Assembly: GCA_026419705.1 (NCBI GenBank)
Contig: JANZYY010000061.1
Coordinates: forward strand, 1 to 14,729
From: Fischerella sp.
GTDB lineage: Bacteria; Cyanobacteriota; Cyanobacteriia; Cyanobacteriales; Nostocaceae
Length of the DNA: 14,729 nt
Reading direction: 5' to 3'
How positions within the stretch are numbered: position 1 is the stretch's first letter; each line of letters starts with the position of its first letter. Shown here piece by piece: positions 8,086-14,195 of this stretch. The notes below the pieces were generated by a model that worked only from the letters and a program-made list of their open reading frames with translations, did no database searches and was not told the origin of the DNA. The translations under genes and the position numbers were made by a program.

Positions 8086-8106
8086 CTAACCACTAACCAC
8101 TAACCA
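8086..8106. repeat. Three tandem copies of ctaacca
   Basis: ctaacca occurs three times without gap. It is nearly the reverse complement of the gttagta repeats at 7968-8030, so the two arrays could pair into an imperfect hairpin between the TerB/Mo-nitro_C stop and the obg start. Confidence 0.8.
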
Positions 8107-8110
8107 TTAA

Positions 8111-8806
8111 CTAAATATATTCTGAAACATCCTCACCACATTCATCTGCCAGATAGGAGAGGGCGCGGAAACGCAAACCTACGAGTTGTTCGTAAAGTGG
8201 ATTGAGTTTACATAGAGGTGGGATGTGAACAATCTTGTGTCCAAATAGCTTGACATCCCGCTCAAATGGACATTGGGAGGGAATCATTTTGCACAAAAAG
8301 CGGGCAACTCTGGGATCTTCGATCTCTAGCCCATCCAGCCATTCGCGCACTGGGCGTAGTGCGTCAAGTTGAGGTTTTGTGGGTGCGATGACTAATGGTG
8401 GAGTATCTACCTGTGGCTGTACCTGCTCTGGTGGGTGGTATTCTAGGGTGTGGCGCAGAGCTTCTAGTAAATTGTCTGGCTCTCCCAAAGCTTTGCATAG
8501 CTGGTGCAGAAGGTAGTCTTCGCTTTTAGAATAAGTACCGTCGGCGATCGCCACCATCACAGCCGTACGTAAGAAATTTTCTGCTGCTGTTGTGCCTTTG
8601 CCCAGGACAGCTGCCAATTCCTCTGGTTCAATCACATCCAAAGATTCCAAGCTTGTTCCTAAAGCCAGTTCATCCTTGGTGATACTAGCAATTAAATCTT
8701 TTTCTTGGTCATCAAAATCACCATCTGCCCAAGCAATAGTCAGTAGTCCCCGCAGCCAAGCGGCAACTTGTTCACTGCTGTAGGGAGATTGAACAGCACT
8801 TGTCAT
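8111..8806 (-). CDS. TerB-like / Mo-dependent nitrogenase C-terminal domain protein
   Basis: A 231-residue soluble protein in two parts. Residues about 8-130 resemble the helical TerB/tellurite-resistance-like fold: two similar acidic units, LLTIAWADGDFDDQEKDLI and VMVAIADGTYSKSEDYLL, with possible metal-binding acids. After a Pro/Gln-rich linker (about 122-147), residues about 150-231 match the domain named after the C-terminus of Mo-dependent nitrogenase proteins (VREWLDGLEIEDPRVARFLC, then CPFERDV, FGHKIVHIPPLCKLNPLYEQ). Despite the name, this domain is widespread in cyanobacteria as a stand-alone protein and its biochemical role is unknown, so nitrogen fixation should not be assumed. The ATG has gagg at 8816-8819 with 9-base spacing. 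obg lies downstream on the same strand and may be co-transcribed. Confidence 0.85.
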   Translation of the reverse strand: MTSAVQSPYSSEQVAAWLRGLLTIAWADGDFDDQEKDLIASITKDELALGTSLESLDVIEPEELAAVLGKGTTAAENFLRTAVMVAIADGTYSKSEDYLLHQLCKALGEPDNLLEALRHTLEYHPPEQVQPQVDTPPLVIAPTKPQLDALRPVREWLDGLEIEDPRVARFLCKMIPSQCPFERDVKLFGHKIVHIPPLCKLNPLYEQLVGLRFRALSYLADECGEDVSEYI

Positions 8807-8879
8807 AAACTCACGCCTCTAGCTTTTCCCAAGTCCATACTAGCCTGTGTTGAATTCCTGTACTGTTGCTTTTGTTAGC

Positions 8880-8921
8880 AAAGATTTTAAGTAGCTGATA
8901 AAAAGATTTTAAGTAGCCGAT
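8880..8921. repeat. 20-base direct repeat with overlapping hairpin
   Basis: aaagattttaagtagctgat (8880-8899) recurs at 8902-8921 with a single change (ctgat to ccgat), a 22-base period. The second copy runs into a small hairpin, gtagcc (8913-8918) with ggctac (8926-8931). The element lies between the divergent TerB/Mo-nitro_C and methyltransferase genes. Regulatory use is possible; the rest of this 243-base gap shows nothing I can name. Confidence 0.6.
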
Positions 8922-9049
8922 CGGTGGCTACCCTTCCCACTAAACATGAAAAATCTCATACTTTCTGCCTCCTAGCTTCTTCTTTATAATTTTTCTTATG
9001 CTAGAATTACTGAGAATTTTTTTAATTAAAGTCCGAAATCAAAGATATC

Positions 9050-9631
9050 ATGACTAAAACTAAATTTAACCTTGGTGTGGTTCAAGAAACACCATTAATT
9101 CCCCTCTGGGCTAGGGCTGCTGAAATTAAGGGAACCGACCCCATCATAGTAGACCCGAAATCGGCTGAGATGCTGGAAGCAATTGATTACGATTTTGATA
9201 AATTCGCTACTGCAACTAACTCTCAAATAGGTGCCTGTTTGCGAGGCATTATTATCGACAACTGGGTACACGCTTACCTTCAAAAACACCCCCAAGGTTC
9301 CGTTGTCGATATTGGTACAGGACTAAACACGCGTTTTGAACGAGTAGATAACAGTGAGGTAAGTTGGTTTAATTTAGATTTACCAGATGTAATGGCACTG
9401 CGAAAGCAGTTTTTTGCTGAAACAGAACGGCGTCAATTGGTTAAAGCTGCTGATACACAGCCTTGCATGTTTGTGGCGGAAGGCGTGCTGATGTTTCTTA
9501 GCGAACATCAAGTTAAACAGTTGTTTGCTAATCTCTTGCGAGAGTTTCCCGGTTCTTTGTTTGCTTTTGATTCGATTGTTGTTCTCATACATTCCTCCCT
9601 TGCGAAATATCTATCGCCTAGCATTAGTTAA
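9050..9631 (+). pseudogene. SAM-dependent methyltransferase (LCM/PPM family), shortened copy
   Basis: The 193-residue frame belongs to the leucine carboxyl methyltransferase/PPM-type O-methyltransferases often annotated near polyketide or secondary metabolism genes. Motif I is VVDIGTG (85-91), followed by NTRFERV; a second block is WFNLDLPDV (about 105-114) and the family motif MFVAEGVLMFL is near 142-152. Two things look wrong. Between ETERRQ and the LVKAADTQPC block, about a dozen or more residues expected from relatives are missing. After LFAFDSI the protein ends within about 20 residues (VVLIHSSLAKYLSPSIS), whereas relatives usually run to about 270-290 residues. Both comparisons are from memory of the family. 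I therefore call it probably decayed, although the frame is open and could be translated. The glutamate-cysteine-ligase-like gene follows 47 bases downstream. Confidence 0.65.
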
Positions 9632-9678
9632 ATTAGGTTGATTTTTCATTAATAAATTCTCCAATCAAGGTCTAAATA

Positions 9679-10782
9679 ATGTTTTATTTTGGCATCGAGC
9701 ATGAAGTTGCTTTTCTGACTGATGAAGGAAAGTTTGCAGATTTTTCCAACGTCAAATTTGCTGATTTTAATCAAATTATCGAACAGCTACCTACCTATGC
9801 CAATGACTATCCTCAATTACGCATCGGCGATGCTGGTATTAAAAAGAAGAGGTGGTACATAGAAGGATTTGAAAGATTTGCTGATTCAGAAAAGGTGATC
9901 GAATGCGTTCCTAAAGGTATAGAAATCAGAACCACAATCAACTCTGATATTCAAAGTGCTATTACTGAACTGACAGAAAGCTTTTATTTGCTGCAAGAAA
10001 TCGCTGCCAAATTTGGCTTTTCTCCAGCTTTGATCAGTTTTAATCCTTACCATGCAGTGTTTCAGCCTGAACCTCCATTAAATGATTATGAAATTAAAAG
10101 GAGGCAAGCATCACCTGAAAAACAAACTGCCAATATTCCCATGCTGACCTATGGTCCAGATTTGAATATTTCCGTAGCAGGTTTACCTTACGAACGTATA
10201 ATTGATATTGGCAAAAAGCTGACTTATTACAGTCCCTATATTGTTCCCTTTAGTTATAGTTCTCCCTTTTATCAAGGTGGTTTGTGGGAAGGACTATCAG
10301 TCAGGACATTTATTAGAACAGGTCAAAGACCAGCAGCGATGGTATTTGTAGAAAAACCAGAACAACTAATTCAGGCTGCACCTTCATTGACAAAAATAGC
10401 ACGCATTCCCGCGGAAGTGGGTCGGATTGAATTTAAAGCATTTGATAGTTGTGATGATTTTTCTATTTATGCTGGATTGCTAGCTTTGTTAAAGGGTCTG
10501 GTTTTAGATGAATCACTACCTGGTAGAGCAACAGTACCAGACACAGCCAAGCACCAACTTTCTGCACAACAAGGGTTTGACAACCAAGATATTTTTGCGA
10601 TCGCCTCACAAGTTTTGCAAGTTGCTGAAGTTGCTCTTGGGGAAGATCCAGATATGAATTTGCTCGCACCACTGAAAATTATGCTCAACAAGCGAGAAAC
10701 AAAAGCTCATCAACTCATCCGCGATTTCAATAGGGTTGGTTCGATAGAACAAGCACTAAGAAATACCTACTCAGCCTTTTGA
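9679..10782 (+). CDS. Glutamate-cysteine-ligase-like (GCS2 family) enzyme
   Basis: A 367-residue cytosolic protein of the GCS2 carboxylate-amine ligase family. The opening FGIEHEVAFL (4-13) carries the paired acids E7/E9 typical of the ATP/Mg site; R249-I-E251-F-K-A-F-D256 looks like a later substrate/metal motif. Family members join glutamate to the amino group of cysteine or related amines using ATP. It does not read like the usual cyanobacterial GshA as I remember it, so it may be a paralogue with another amine acceptor; this is inference. It lies 47 bases after the shortened methyltransferase, same strand, so co-transcription is likely. A weak caagg at about 9665 precedes the ATG. The length is normal for the family and no defect is visible. 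Confidence 0.75.
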   Translation: MFYFGIEHEVAFLTDEGKFADFSNVKFADFNQIIEQLPTYANDYPQLRIGDAGIKKKRWYIEGFERFADSEKVIECVPKGIEIRTTINSDIQSAITELTESFYLLQEIAAKFGFSPALISFNPYHAVFQPEPPLNDYEIKRRQASPEKQTANIPMLTYGPDLNISVAGLPYERIIDIGKKLTYYSPYIVPFSYSSPFYQGGLWEGLSVRTFIRTGQRPAAMVFVEKPEQLIQAAPSLTKIARIPAEVGRIEFKAFDSCDDFSIYAGLLALLKGLVLDESLPGRATVPDTAKHQLSAQQGFDNQDIFAIASQVLQVAEVALGEDPDMNLLAPLKIMLNKRETKAHQLIRDFNRVGSIEQALRNTYSAF

Positions 10783-10846
10783 TATATCAGGAGGAATTTT
10801 CAGTCGGTTTGCAGCTATCCAAAAATTATATCTGCCTTTAATAAAA

Positions 10847-10900
10847 GTACCAGACGCGTAGGCTGCAAGCGTTCAGGTAGGGTAATTTCGCGTCTGGTAC
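10847..10900. repeat. 12-bp perfect inverted repeat downstream of the ligase gene
   Basis: gtaccagacgcg (10847-10858) and cgcgtctggtac (10889-10900) are exact reverse complements around 30 bases. It begins 65 bases after the ligase stop and is not followed by a T-run. It may be a dispersed repeat element or a factor-dependent transcript end. Confidence 0.65.
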
Positions 10901-10966
10901 ATTTCCGGTTAGGGGGGACGCCAAGTCACCTGGAAAATGTTACGTTTTGTAAACATACTTGCTTAT

Positions 10967-10981
10967 TAATACTAATTCTCA
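10967..10981. promoter_or_regulatory. Candidate Fur box upstream of isiA
   Basis: Read on the minus strand the site is tgagaattagtatta, which agrees at 11 of 14 positions with the 7-1-7 Fur pattern tgataat-n-attatca. It lies 276 bases before the isiA ATG, in an AT-rich block. Fur repression of isiA by iron is established in other cyanobacteria. Binding here is inference from the match and position. Confidence 0.4.
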
Positions 10982-11152
10982 ATAGACTATTGATTAAATT
11001 GCAAGGTATTGATTATTAGCTGCAACAGACTCAGGGTGCAACTTCATCTATGAATATTCGTTTATAGGTTGTTCATGGTTTCTTAAAACCGAAAAATAGC
11101 CATAGGCGAGTCTTTCCTCTGACTGTGTTCCTTAGCAACATCCAAGTAAAAA

Positions 11153-11198
11153 GCTTGCTTGTAGATCTTGTTTACCAGTTTACAAGCAAGTATTTTTT
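11153..11198 (+). terminator. Hairpin plus T-run in the isiA leader
   Basis: cttgcttgta (11154-11163) pairs perfectly with tacaagcaag (11181-11190), extended by a wobble pair at 11153/11191, and is followed by six T (11193-11198). This is intrinsic-terminator form, but it lies 58 bases before the isiA ATG. It could end an upstream short transcript, act as an attenuator in the isiA leader, or be a chance stem. The stem is AU-rich enough to be moderate in strength. Confidence 0.5.
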
Positions 11199-11256
11199 GC
11201 AAAAACCCAAACAATCTTTTGATTATCAATAGCAATAAGGAGTAAACAGCTAGGCA

Positions 11257-12291
11257 ATGCAAACCTACGGTAATTCCAACATCAAATATGATTGGTGGGC
11301 TGGTAACGCCCGCTTCGCCAACCTTTCTGGCTTATTTATTGGTGCTCACGTGGCGCAAGCAGCGCTGACAGCTTTTTGGGCAGGGGCTTTTACTTGGTTT
11401 GAAATTTCTCGATATAACCCCAACATACCAATGGGAGAGCAGGGACTTATTCTTTTACCCCACTTAGCAACTTTGGGTATTGGTGTGGGAGCAGGCGGTC
11501 AGGTTATTGATACTTATCCCTATTTTGTGATTGGAGCACTACATCTAATTTCGTCTGCTGTTTTGGGTGCAGGAGCTTTGTTTCATACCTTCAAAGGGCC
11601 TGAGAACTTGAAAAACGCAACTGGACGCGCCCACAAATTTCACTTTGAATGGGATGACCCAAAGAAACTCAGCTTTATCTTAGGACACCACCTAATTTTT
11701 TTGGGTGTTGCGGCTTTGCTGTTAGTGGCAAAAGCTATGTTCTGGGGTGGACTGTACGACGCCACGATTCATAATGTCCGGGTAGTGACCGATCCCACCC
11801 TTAACCCATTTGTCATTTTTGGCTATCAAACTCACTTTGCGACTGTTGACAACCTAGAAGATTTAGTCGGTGGTCACATTTATGTAGGCTTACTCCTAAT
11901 TGCCGGTGGTGTGTGGCACATTCTCACAGAACCTTTCCCTTGGGCAAAGAAACTGCTCATCTTTTCCGGCGAAGCGATTCTTTCTTATTCTTTGGGTGGT
12001 ATTGCCTTAGCTGGATTTGTTGCGGCTTATTTTTGTGCAGTTAACACTCTAGCCTATCCTGGGGAATTTTATGGAGCTCCTTTAGAACTCAAGTTTGGTG
12101 TTTGTCCTTATTTTGCCGACACCGTACAGTTACCCTATGGAAATCATACTGCCAGAGCATGGTTAGCAAACGCCCATTTCTTCCTAGCTTTCTTCTTCTT
12201 ACAAGGTCATCTCTGGCACGCACTGCGGGCAATAGGCTTTGACTTCAAACGAGTTGAACGGGTATTAAATGCCGTTGAAATTAGTTCTTAA
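11257..12291 (+). CDS. isiA: IsiA, iron-stress chlorophyll a-binding antenna protein (CP43')
   Basis: A 344-residue thylakoid protein that forms chlorophyll a rings around photosystem I under iron shortage and can dissipate excess energy. The start MQTYGNSNIKYDWWAGNARFA is typical of IsiA. Six membrane helices are predicted (about 27-50, 88-112, 138-163, 203-225, 235-262, 305-327), with the chlorophyll-ligand histidines in conserved settings: GAHVAQA, LPHLATLG, GALHLISSAVLGAG, LGHHLIFLG, VGGHIYVG, WHIL and QGHLWHA. The loop between helices V and VI is short, as in IsiA and unlike true CP43, so it is not psbC. The helix-V region (SYSLGGIALAGFVAAYFCAV) and the ending GFDFKRVERVLN are also IsiA-like. 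A perfect aaggag precedes the ATG at a long 14-base spacing. A possible Fur box is upstream. Flavodoxin isiB does not follow; a Pcb gene does, 139 bases on. Confidence 0.95.
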   Translation: MQTYGNSNIKYDWWAGNARFANLSGLFIGAHVAQAALTAFWAGAFTWFEISRYNPNIPMGEQGLILLPHLATLGIGVGAGGQVIDTYPYFVIGALHLISSAVLGAGALFHTFKGPENLKNATGRAHKFHFEWDDPKKLSFILGHHLIFLGVAALLLVAKAMFWGGLYDATIHNVRVVTDPTLNPFVIFGYQTHFATVDNLEDLVGGHIYVGLLLIAGGVWHILTEPFPWAKKLLIFSGEAILSYSLGGIALAGFVAAYFCAVNTLAYPGEFYGAPLELKFGVCPYFADTVQLPYGNHTARAWLANAHFFLAFFFLQGHLWHALRAIGFDFKRVERVLNAVEISS

Positions 12292-12388
12292 GACTGGGGA
12301 CTGGGGACTAGGTATTAGGAAATAAGAAGAATCTTCTCCCAATACCCAGTACCCAATCGCCAATCACTAATACCCAATACCCAGTACC
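12292..12388. repeat. Short direct repeats between isiA and pcb
   Basis: ctgggga occurs twice in tandem (12294-12307). caatacccagtacc is present at 12340-12353 and again at 12375-12388. ggtattag (12311-12318) and ctaatacc (12367-12374) are reverse complements and could form a hairpin across the array. Such repeats are typical of filamentous cyanobacterial gaps. They separate the two antenna genes and leave no obvious promoter. Confidence 0.7.
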
Positions 12389-12430
12389 TTTTCATCATTC
12401 AAAATTCCATATTCCAAAGGGTATTCAACT

Positions 12431-13390
12431 GTGACAATTTCTACTGAAAAAACATTCGCAGCAGGAACAAATTCACCTTGGTTAATTGGTAATGCCCGTT
12501 TAATTGATTTGTCAGGTCAACTACTAGGCGCTCACGTTGCTCATGCAGGTTTGATAATGTTTTGGGCAGGAGCAACCACCATATCAGAGGTGACACACTT
12601 TGTTCCTGACGTACCAATGTATGAGCAGAAATTAACTGTATTACCTCACTTAGCAACTTTGGGGTGGGGTGTAGGTGTTGGAGGTGAAGTAGTCGATACT
12701 TATCCTTATTTTGTGATTGGAATTTTGCATTTAATCGCATCCGCTGTTTTGGGTGCTGGTGGGCTTTTCCATGTTTTTCGCGCTCCAGCTATTTTACACA
12801 ATGGCGGAGGATTAGTTGCTAAATTTCACTATGAATGGAATGACCCAAAAAAGCTTGGTATGATCTTGGGTCATCACCTAATTATCTTAGGCTTTGGTGC
12901 GTTTCTACTAGTGCTAAAAGCAATGTTTTTTGGCGGAATTTATGACACTCACATCCAAAATGTACGTCTAATTAGCAACCCAACGCTTAACCCAGTCACA
13001 ATCTTTGGATATTTGGTAGGACTAAAAGATGGTGATTGGAATATTTTGGGTATGGCGAGTGTTGACAACCTAGAAGACGTTGTTGGTGGTCATATTTGGA
13101 TTGGGTTGATACTAATTTTAGGTGGTGTGTGGCATATACTTGTCCAACCTTTCGTGTGGGCTAGAAGAATTTTGCCGATTGAGAATGGTGAGGAGATTCT
13201 AGCCTATAGCTTACTTGGTTTAGCTTTGATGGCTTTTATTTCTGCAATTTTTGTAGAGCACAACACGACTGTTTTCCCAAAAGAATTTTACGGCGACAAG
13301 CGTCTTGGATCTGTATTTATCCAGTTTTTGTTAGGTGTATTAGCACTTGCGGGTTATTCATGGCATTCTTGGCGTTCTCGTCAAGCTTAA
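12431..13390 (+). CDS. Pcb-type chlorophyll-binding antenna protein (IsiA/CP43 family)
   Basis: A 319-residue six-helix thylakoid protein, a close relative of IsiA in the Pcb/chlorophyll-binding-protein group. Helices are predicted at about 28-50, 90-112, 140-165, 212-238, 248-270 and 292-313. Chlorophyll-ligand histidines recur: GAHVAHAG, LPHLATLGWG, ILHLIASAVLGAG, LGHHLIILG, VGGHIWIG and WHIL. Compared with IsiA it has an insertion after FGYLVGL (KDGDWNILGMAS) before VDNLEDVVGG, and a shorter C-terminus ending GYSWHSWRSRQA; these traits resemble Pcb proteins. No PsaL fusion is present. It probably binds chlorophyll a as an extra antenna; which photosystem it serves cannot be read. The start is GTG at 12431 (VTISTEKT), with no clear ribosome site. 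It likely shares control with isiA; a strong terminator-like hairpin follows. Confidence 0.9.
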   Translation: MTISTEKTFAAGTNSPWLIGNARLIDLSGQLLGAHVAHAGLIMFWAGATTISEVTHFVPDVPMYEQKLTVLPHLATLGWGVGVGGEVVDTYPYFVIGILHLIASAVLGAGGLFHVFRAPAILHNGGGLVAKFHYEWNDPKKLGMILGHHLIILGFGAFLLVLKAMFFGGIYDTHIQNVRLISNPTLNPVTIFGYLVGLKDGDWNILGMASVDNLEDVVGGHIWIGLILILGGVWHILVQPFVWARRILPIENGEEILAYSLLGLALMAFISAIFVEHNTTVFPKEFYGDKRLGSVFIQFLLGVLALAGYSWHSWRSRQA

Positions 13391-13419
13391 GCTGAGTTCA
13401 CTTTCCCCATAATGTTCTA

Positions 13420-13458
13420 CGCCTGCGGTTTACAGCAATTAGCTGCGGGCGATTTTTT
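13420..13458 (+). terminator. Intrinsic terminator after pcb
   Basis: cgcctgcggtt (13420-13430) pairs with agctgcgggcg (13441-13451) as an 11-bp stem with three G-U wobbles and a 10-base loop, followed by six T (13453-13458). It lies 30 bases after the pcb stop and 23 bases before the start of the small cysteine-rich gene, so it is either the end of the antenna transcript or a read-through control point. Confidence 0.75.
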
Positions 13459-13481
13459 GGAAATTTTTTAGAGGATAAATC

Positions 13482-13760
13482 ATGCTGGGCAATGTTTTTT
13501 GCGGCTTCTGTGCTTGGGCGATCGCTGTTTTAGGTTTTTGCAGTATTGCAATTTCCATGAGAAAAGGAATCAATTACTTGAAAAAACTGCATCAAATACC
13601 TTGTTCTGCTTGTGAATATTTCACCAATGACTATCGCCTCAAATGCACGGTACATCCAATTCAGGCTTGCACGGAAGAGGCTATCAACTGTCGTGATTTT
13701 GAAGCAAAAACTTATGCTCGTAATGCTTGTAATTCTAGTTTACGAAAATTGAAGGTCTAG
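13482..13760 (+). CDS. Small cysteine-rich membrane protein, function unknown
   Basis: A 92-residue protein. The N-terminal half has one hydrophobic helix (about 5-25, VFCGFCAWAIAVLGFCSIAI) with three cysteines (7, 10, 20). After a basic stretch comes a soluble cysteine-rich part: C41-S-A-C44, C55, C63 and C70, with the readable core DYRLKCTVHP and the acidic NCRDFE. Four or five cysteines in a CxxC-x10-C-x14-C spacing could bind zinc, an iron-sulfur cluster, or form disulfides. I recall similar proteins as conserved cyanobacterial hypotheticals but cannot name a family. gagg at 13471-13474, 7 bases before the ATG, strongly supports translation. It follows pcb by 91 bases, but a terminator-like hairpin lies between. 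A role in antenna assembly or iron sensing is inference from context only. Confidence 0.75.
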   Translation: MLGNVFCGFCAWAIAVLGFCSIAISMRKGINYLKKLHQIPCSACEYFTNDYRLKCTVHPIQACTEEAINCRDFEAKTYARNACNSSLRKLKV

Positions 13761-13897
13761 TTCACCAGGTTTGTCACGACTTGCACGAGATCGTCAGATA
13801 AATCAACCACATATTCTTCTTGGTACTTACTGAAGAAAACCCGAATAAATTTGTGTCTTAGTGTCTTGGTATTTCCATCATTCTTTTTTAACGGCAT
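13757..13897 (-). pseudogene. Possible small ORF or gene remnant, 46 codons
   Basis: An ATG at 13895-13897 opens a frame of 46 residues ending at 13757, overlapping the stop of the cysteine-rich gene. Its C-terminal half (RVFFSKYQEEYVVDLSDDLV, then QVVTNLVN) looks coding-like, whereas its N-terminal half is made from a tandem accaagacac/ctaagacac repeat common in cyanobacterial gaps. It could be the decayed end of a gene or chance. No family is recognised. Confidence 0.2.
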
Positions 13898-14014
13898 AGA
13901 CACCAAGATACCCAGAAAAATCCATTTCCAAGTTTGACAGGAATAGTCTCATAACTTAATCTACTTGTATAGCAAGCAGTATTTTACGAAAGGAATAAGA
14001 TTGCTGGAAAATTA

Positions 14015-14119
14015 TTACGCCCATACAGCGCTTTGTTCTGCTTCATGTATCGCTTCGATAACAGCTTTGGCAGTGCGATCGCTCAGTTCAAATATTCTTA
14101 AGGGTTCTGGAAGAGAAAA
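14015..14119 (-). pseudogene. Possible gene remnant, 34 codons without start
   Basis: Between an in-frame TGA (14120-14122) and a TAA (14015-14017) the minus strand reads SLPEPLRIFELSDRTAKAV followed by IEAIHEAEQSAVWA. The amino acid make-up is that of a soluble helical protein rather than random intergenic DNA, but there is no ATG. It may be the C-terminal scar of a lost gene. No family is recognised. Confidence 0.25.
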
Positions 14120-14146
14120 TCATGAATGCGATGGGAGCGAAAATTT

Positions 14147-14167
14147 CCTAATTCCTAATTCCTAATT
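14147..14167. repeat. Three tandem copies of cctaatt
   Basis: cctaatt occurs three times without gap, another 7-base tandem repeat of the STRR kind. It lies 29 bases beyond the stop of the PBP gene. Confidence 0.85.
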
Positions 14168-14195
14168 TTTATGCCCCTCGCCCACCAATCACTAA

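Larger units (their letters stand above)
10783..11256. other. Intergenic region and likely promoter/leader of isiA
   Basis: The 474-base gap holds a 12-bp inverted repeat (10847-10900), a Fur-box-like site (10967-10981), two direct copies of tattgatta (10988-10996 and 11007-11015, 19 bases apart), a terminator-like hairpin (11153-11198) and a perfect aaggag (11237-11242) 14 bases before the isiA ATG. The 14-base spacing is long for a ribosome site; a second, weaker tagg is at 11251-11254. The AT-rich stretch 10960-11020 is the most promoter-like part. Confidence 0.55.
13761..14195. other. Intergenic region between the cysteine-rich gene and the PBP gene
   Basis: The 435-base gap separates convergent genes. 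It carries repeats of the cttggt/agtgtct type (about 13853-13915), two coding-like minus-strand fragments (13757-13897 and 14015-14119), a HIP1 octamer (14075-14082) and a triple heptamer (14147-14167). A plus-strand 66-codon frame at 13965-14165 runs through the repeats and does not look like a gene. Confidence 0.5.

Noticed and set aside
7968..8106. CRISPR array from the repeated heptamers
   Set aside because: Units are 7 bases, in direct tandem without unique spacers, and no cas gene is present.
8111..8806. Reading the Mo-nitrogenase domain as evidence of a nif gene
   Set aside because: The domain name is historical; stand-alone proteins with it occur widely in cyanobacteria and no nif gene is nearby.
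11257..13390. Possibility that isiA or pcb is psbC (CP43)
   Set aside because: Both lack the large lumenal loop between helices V and VI that CP43 has, and the N-termini are of IsiA/Pcb type.
13965..14165. 66-codon plus-strand frame before the PBP gene
   Set aside because: It runs through a HIP1 site and a heptamer array, starts without a ribosome site, and the opposite strand looks more coding-like.
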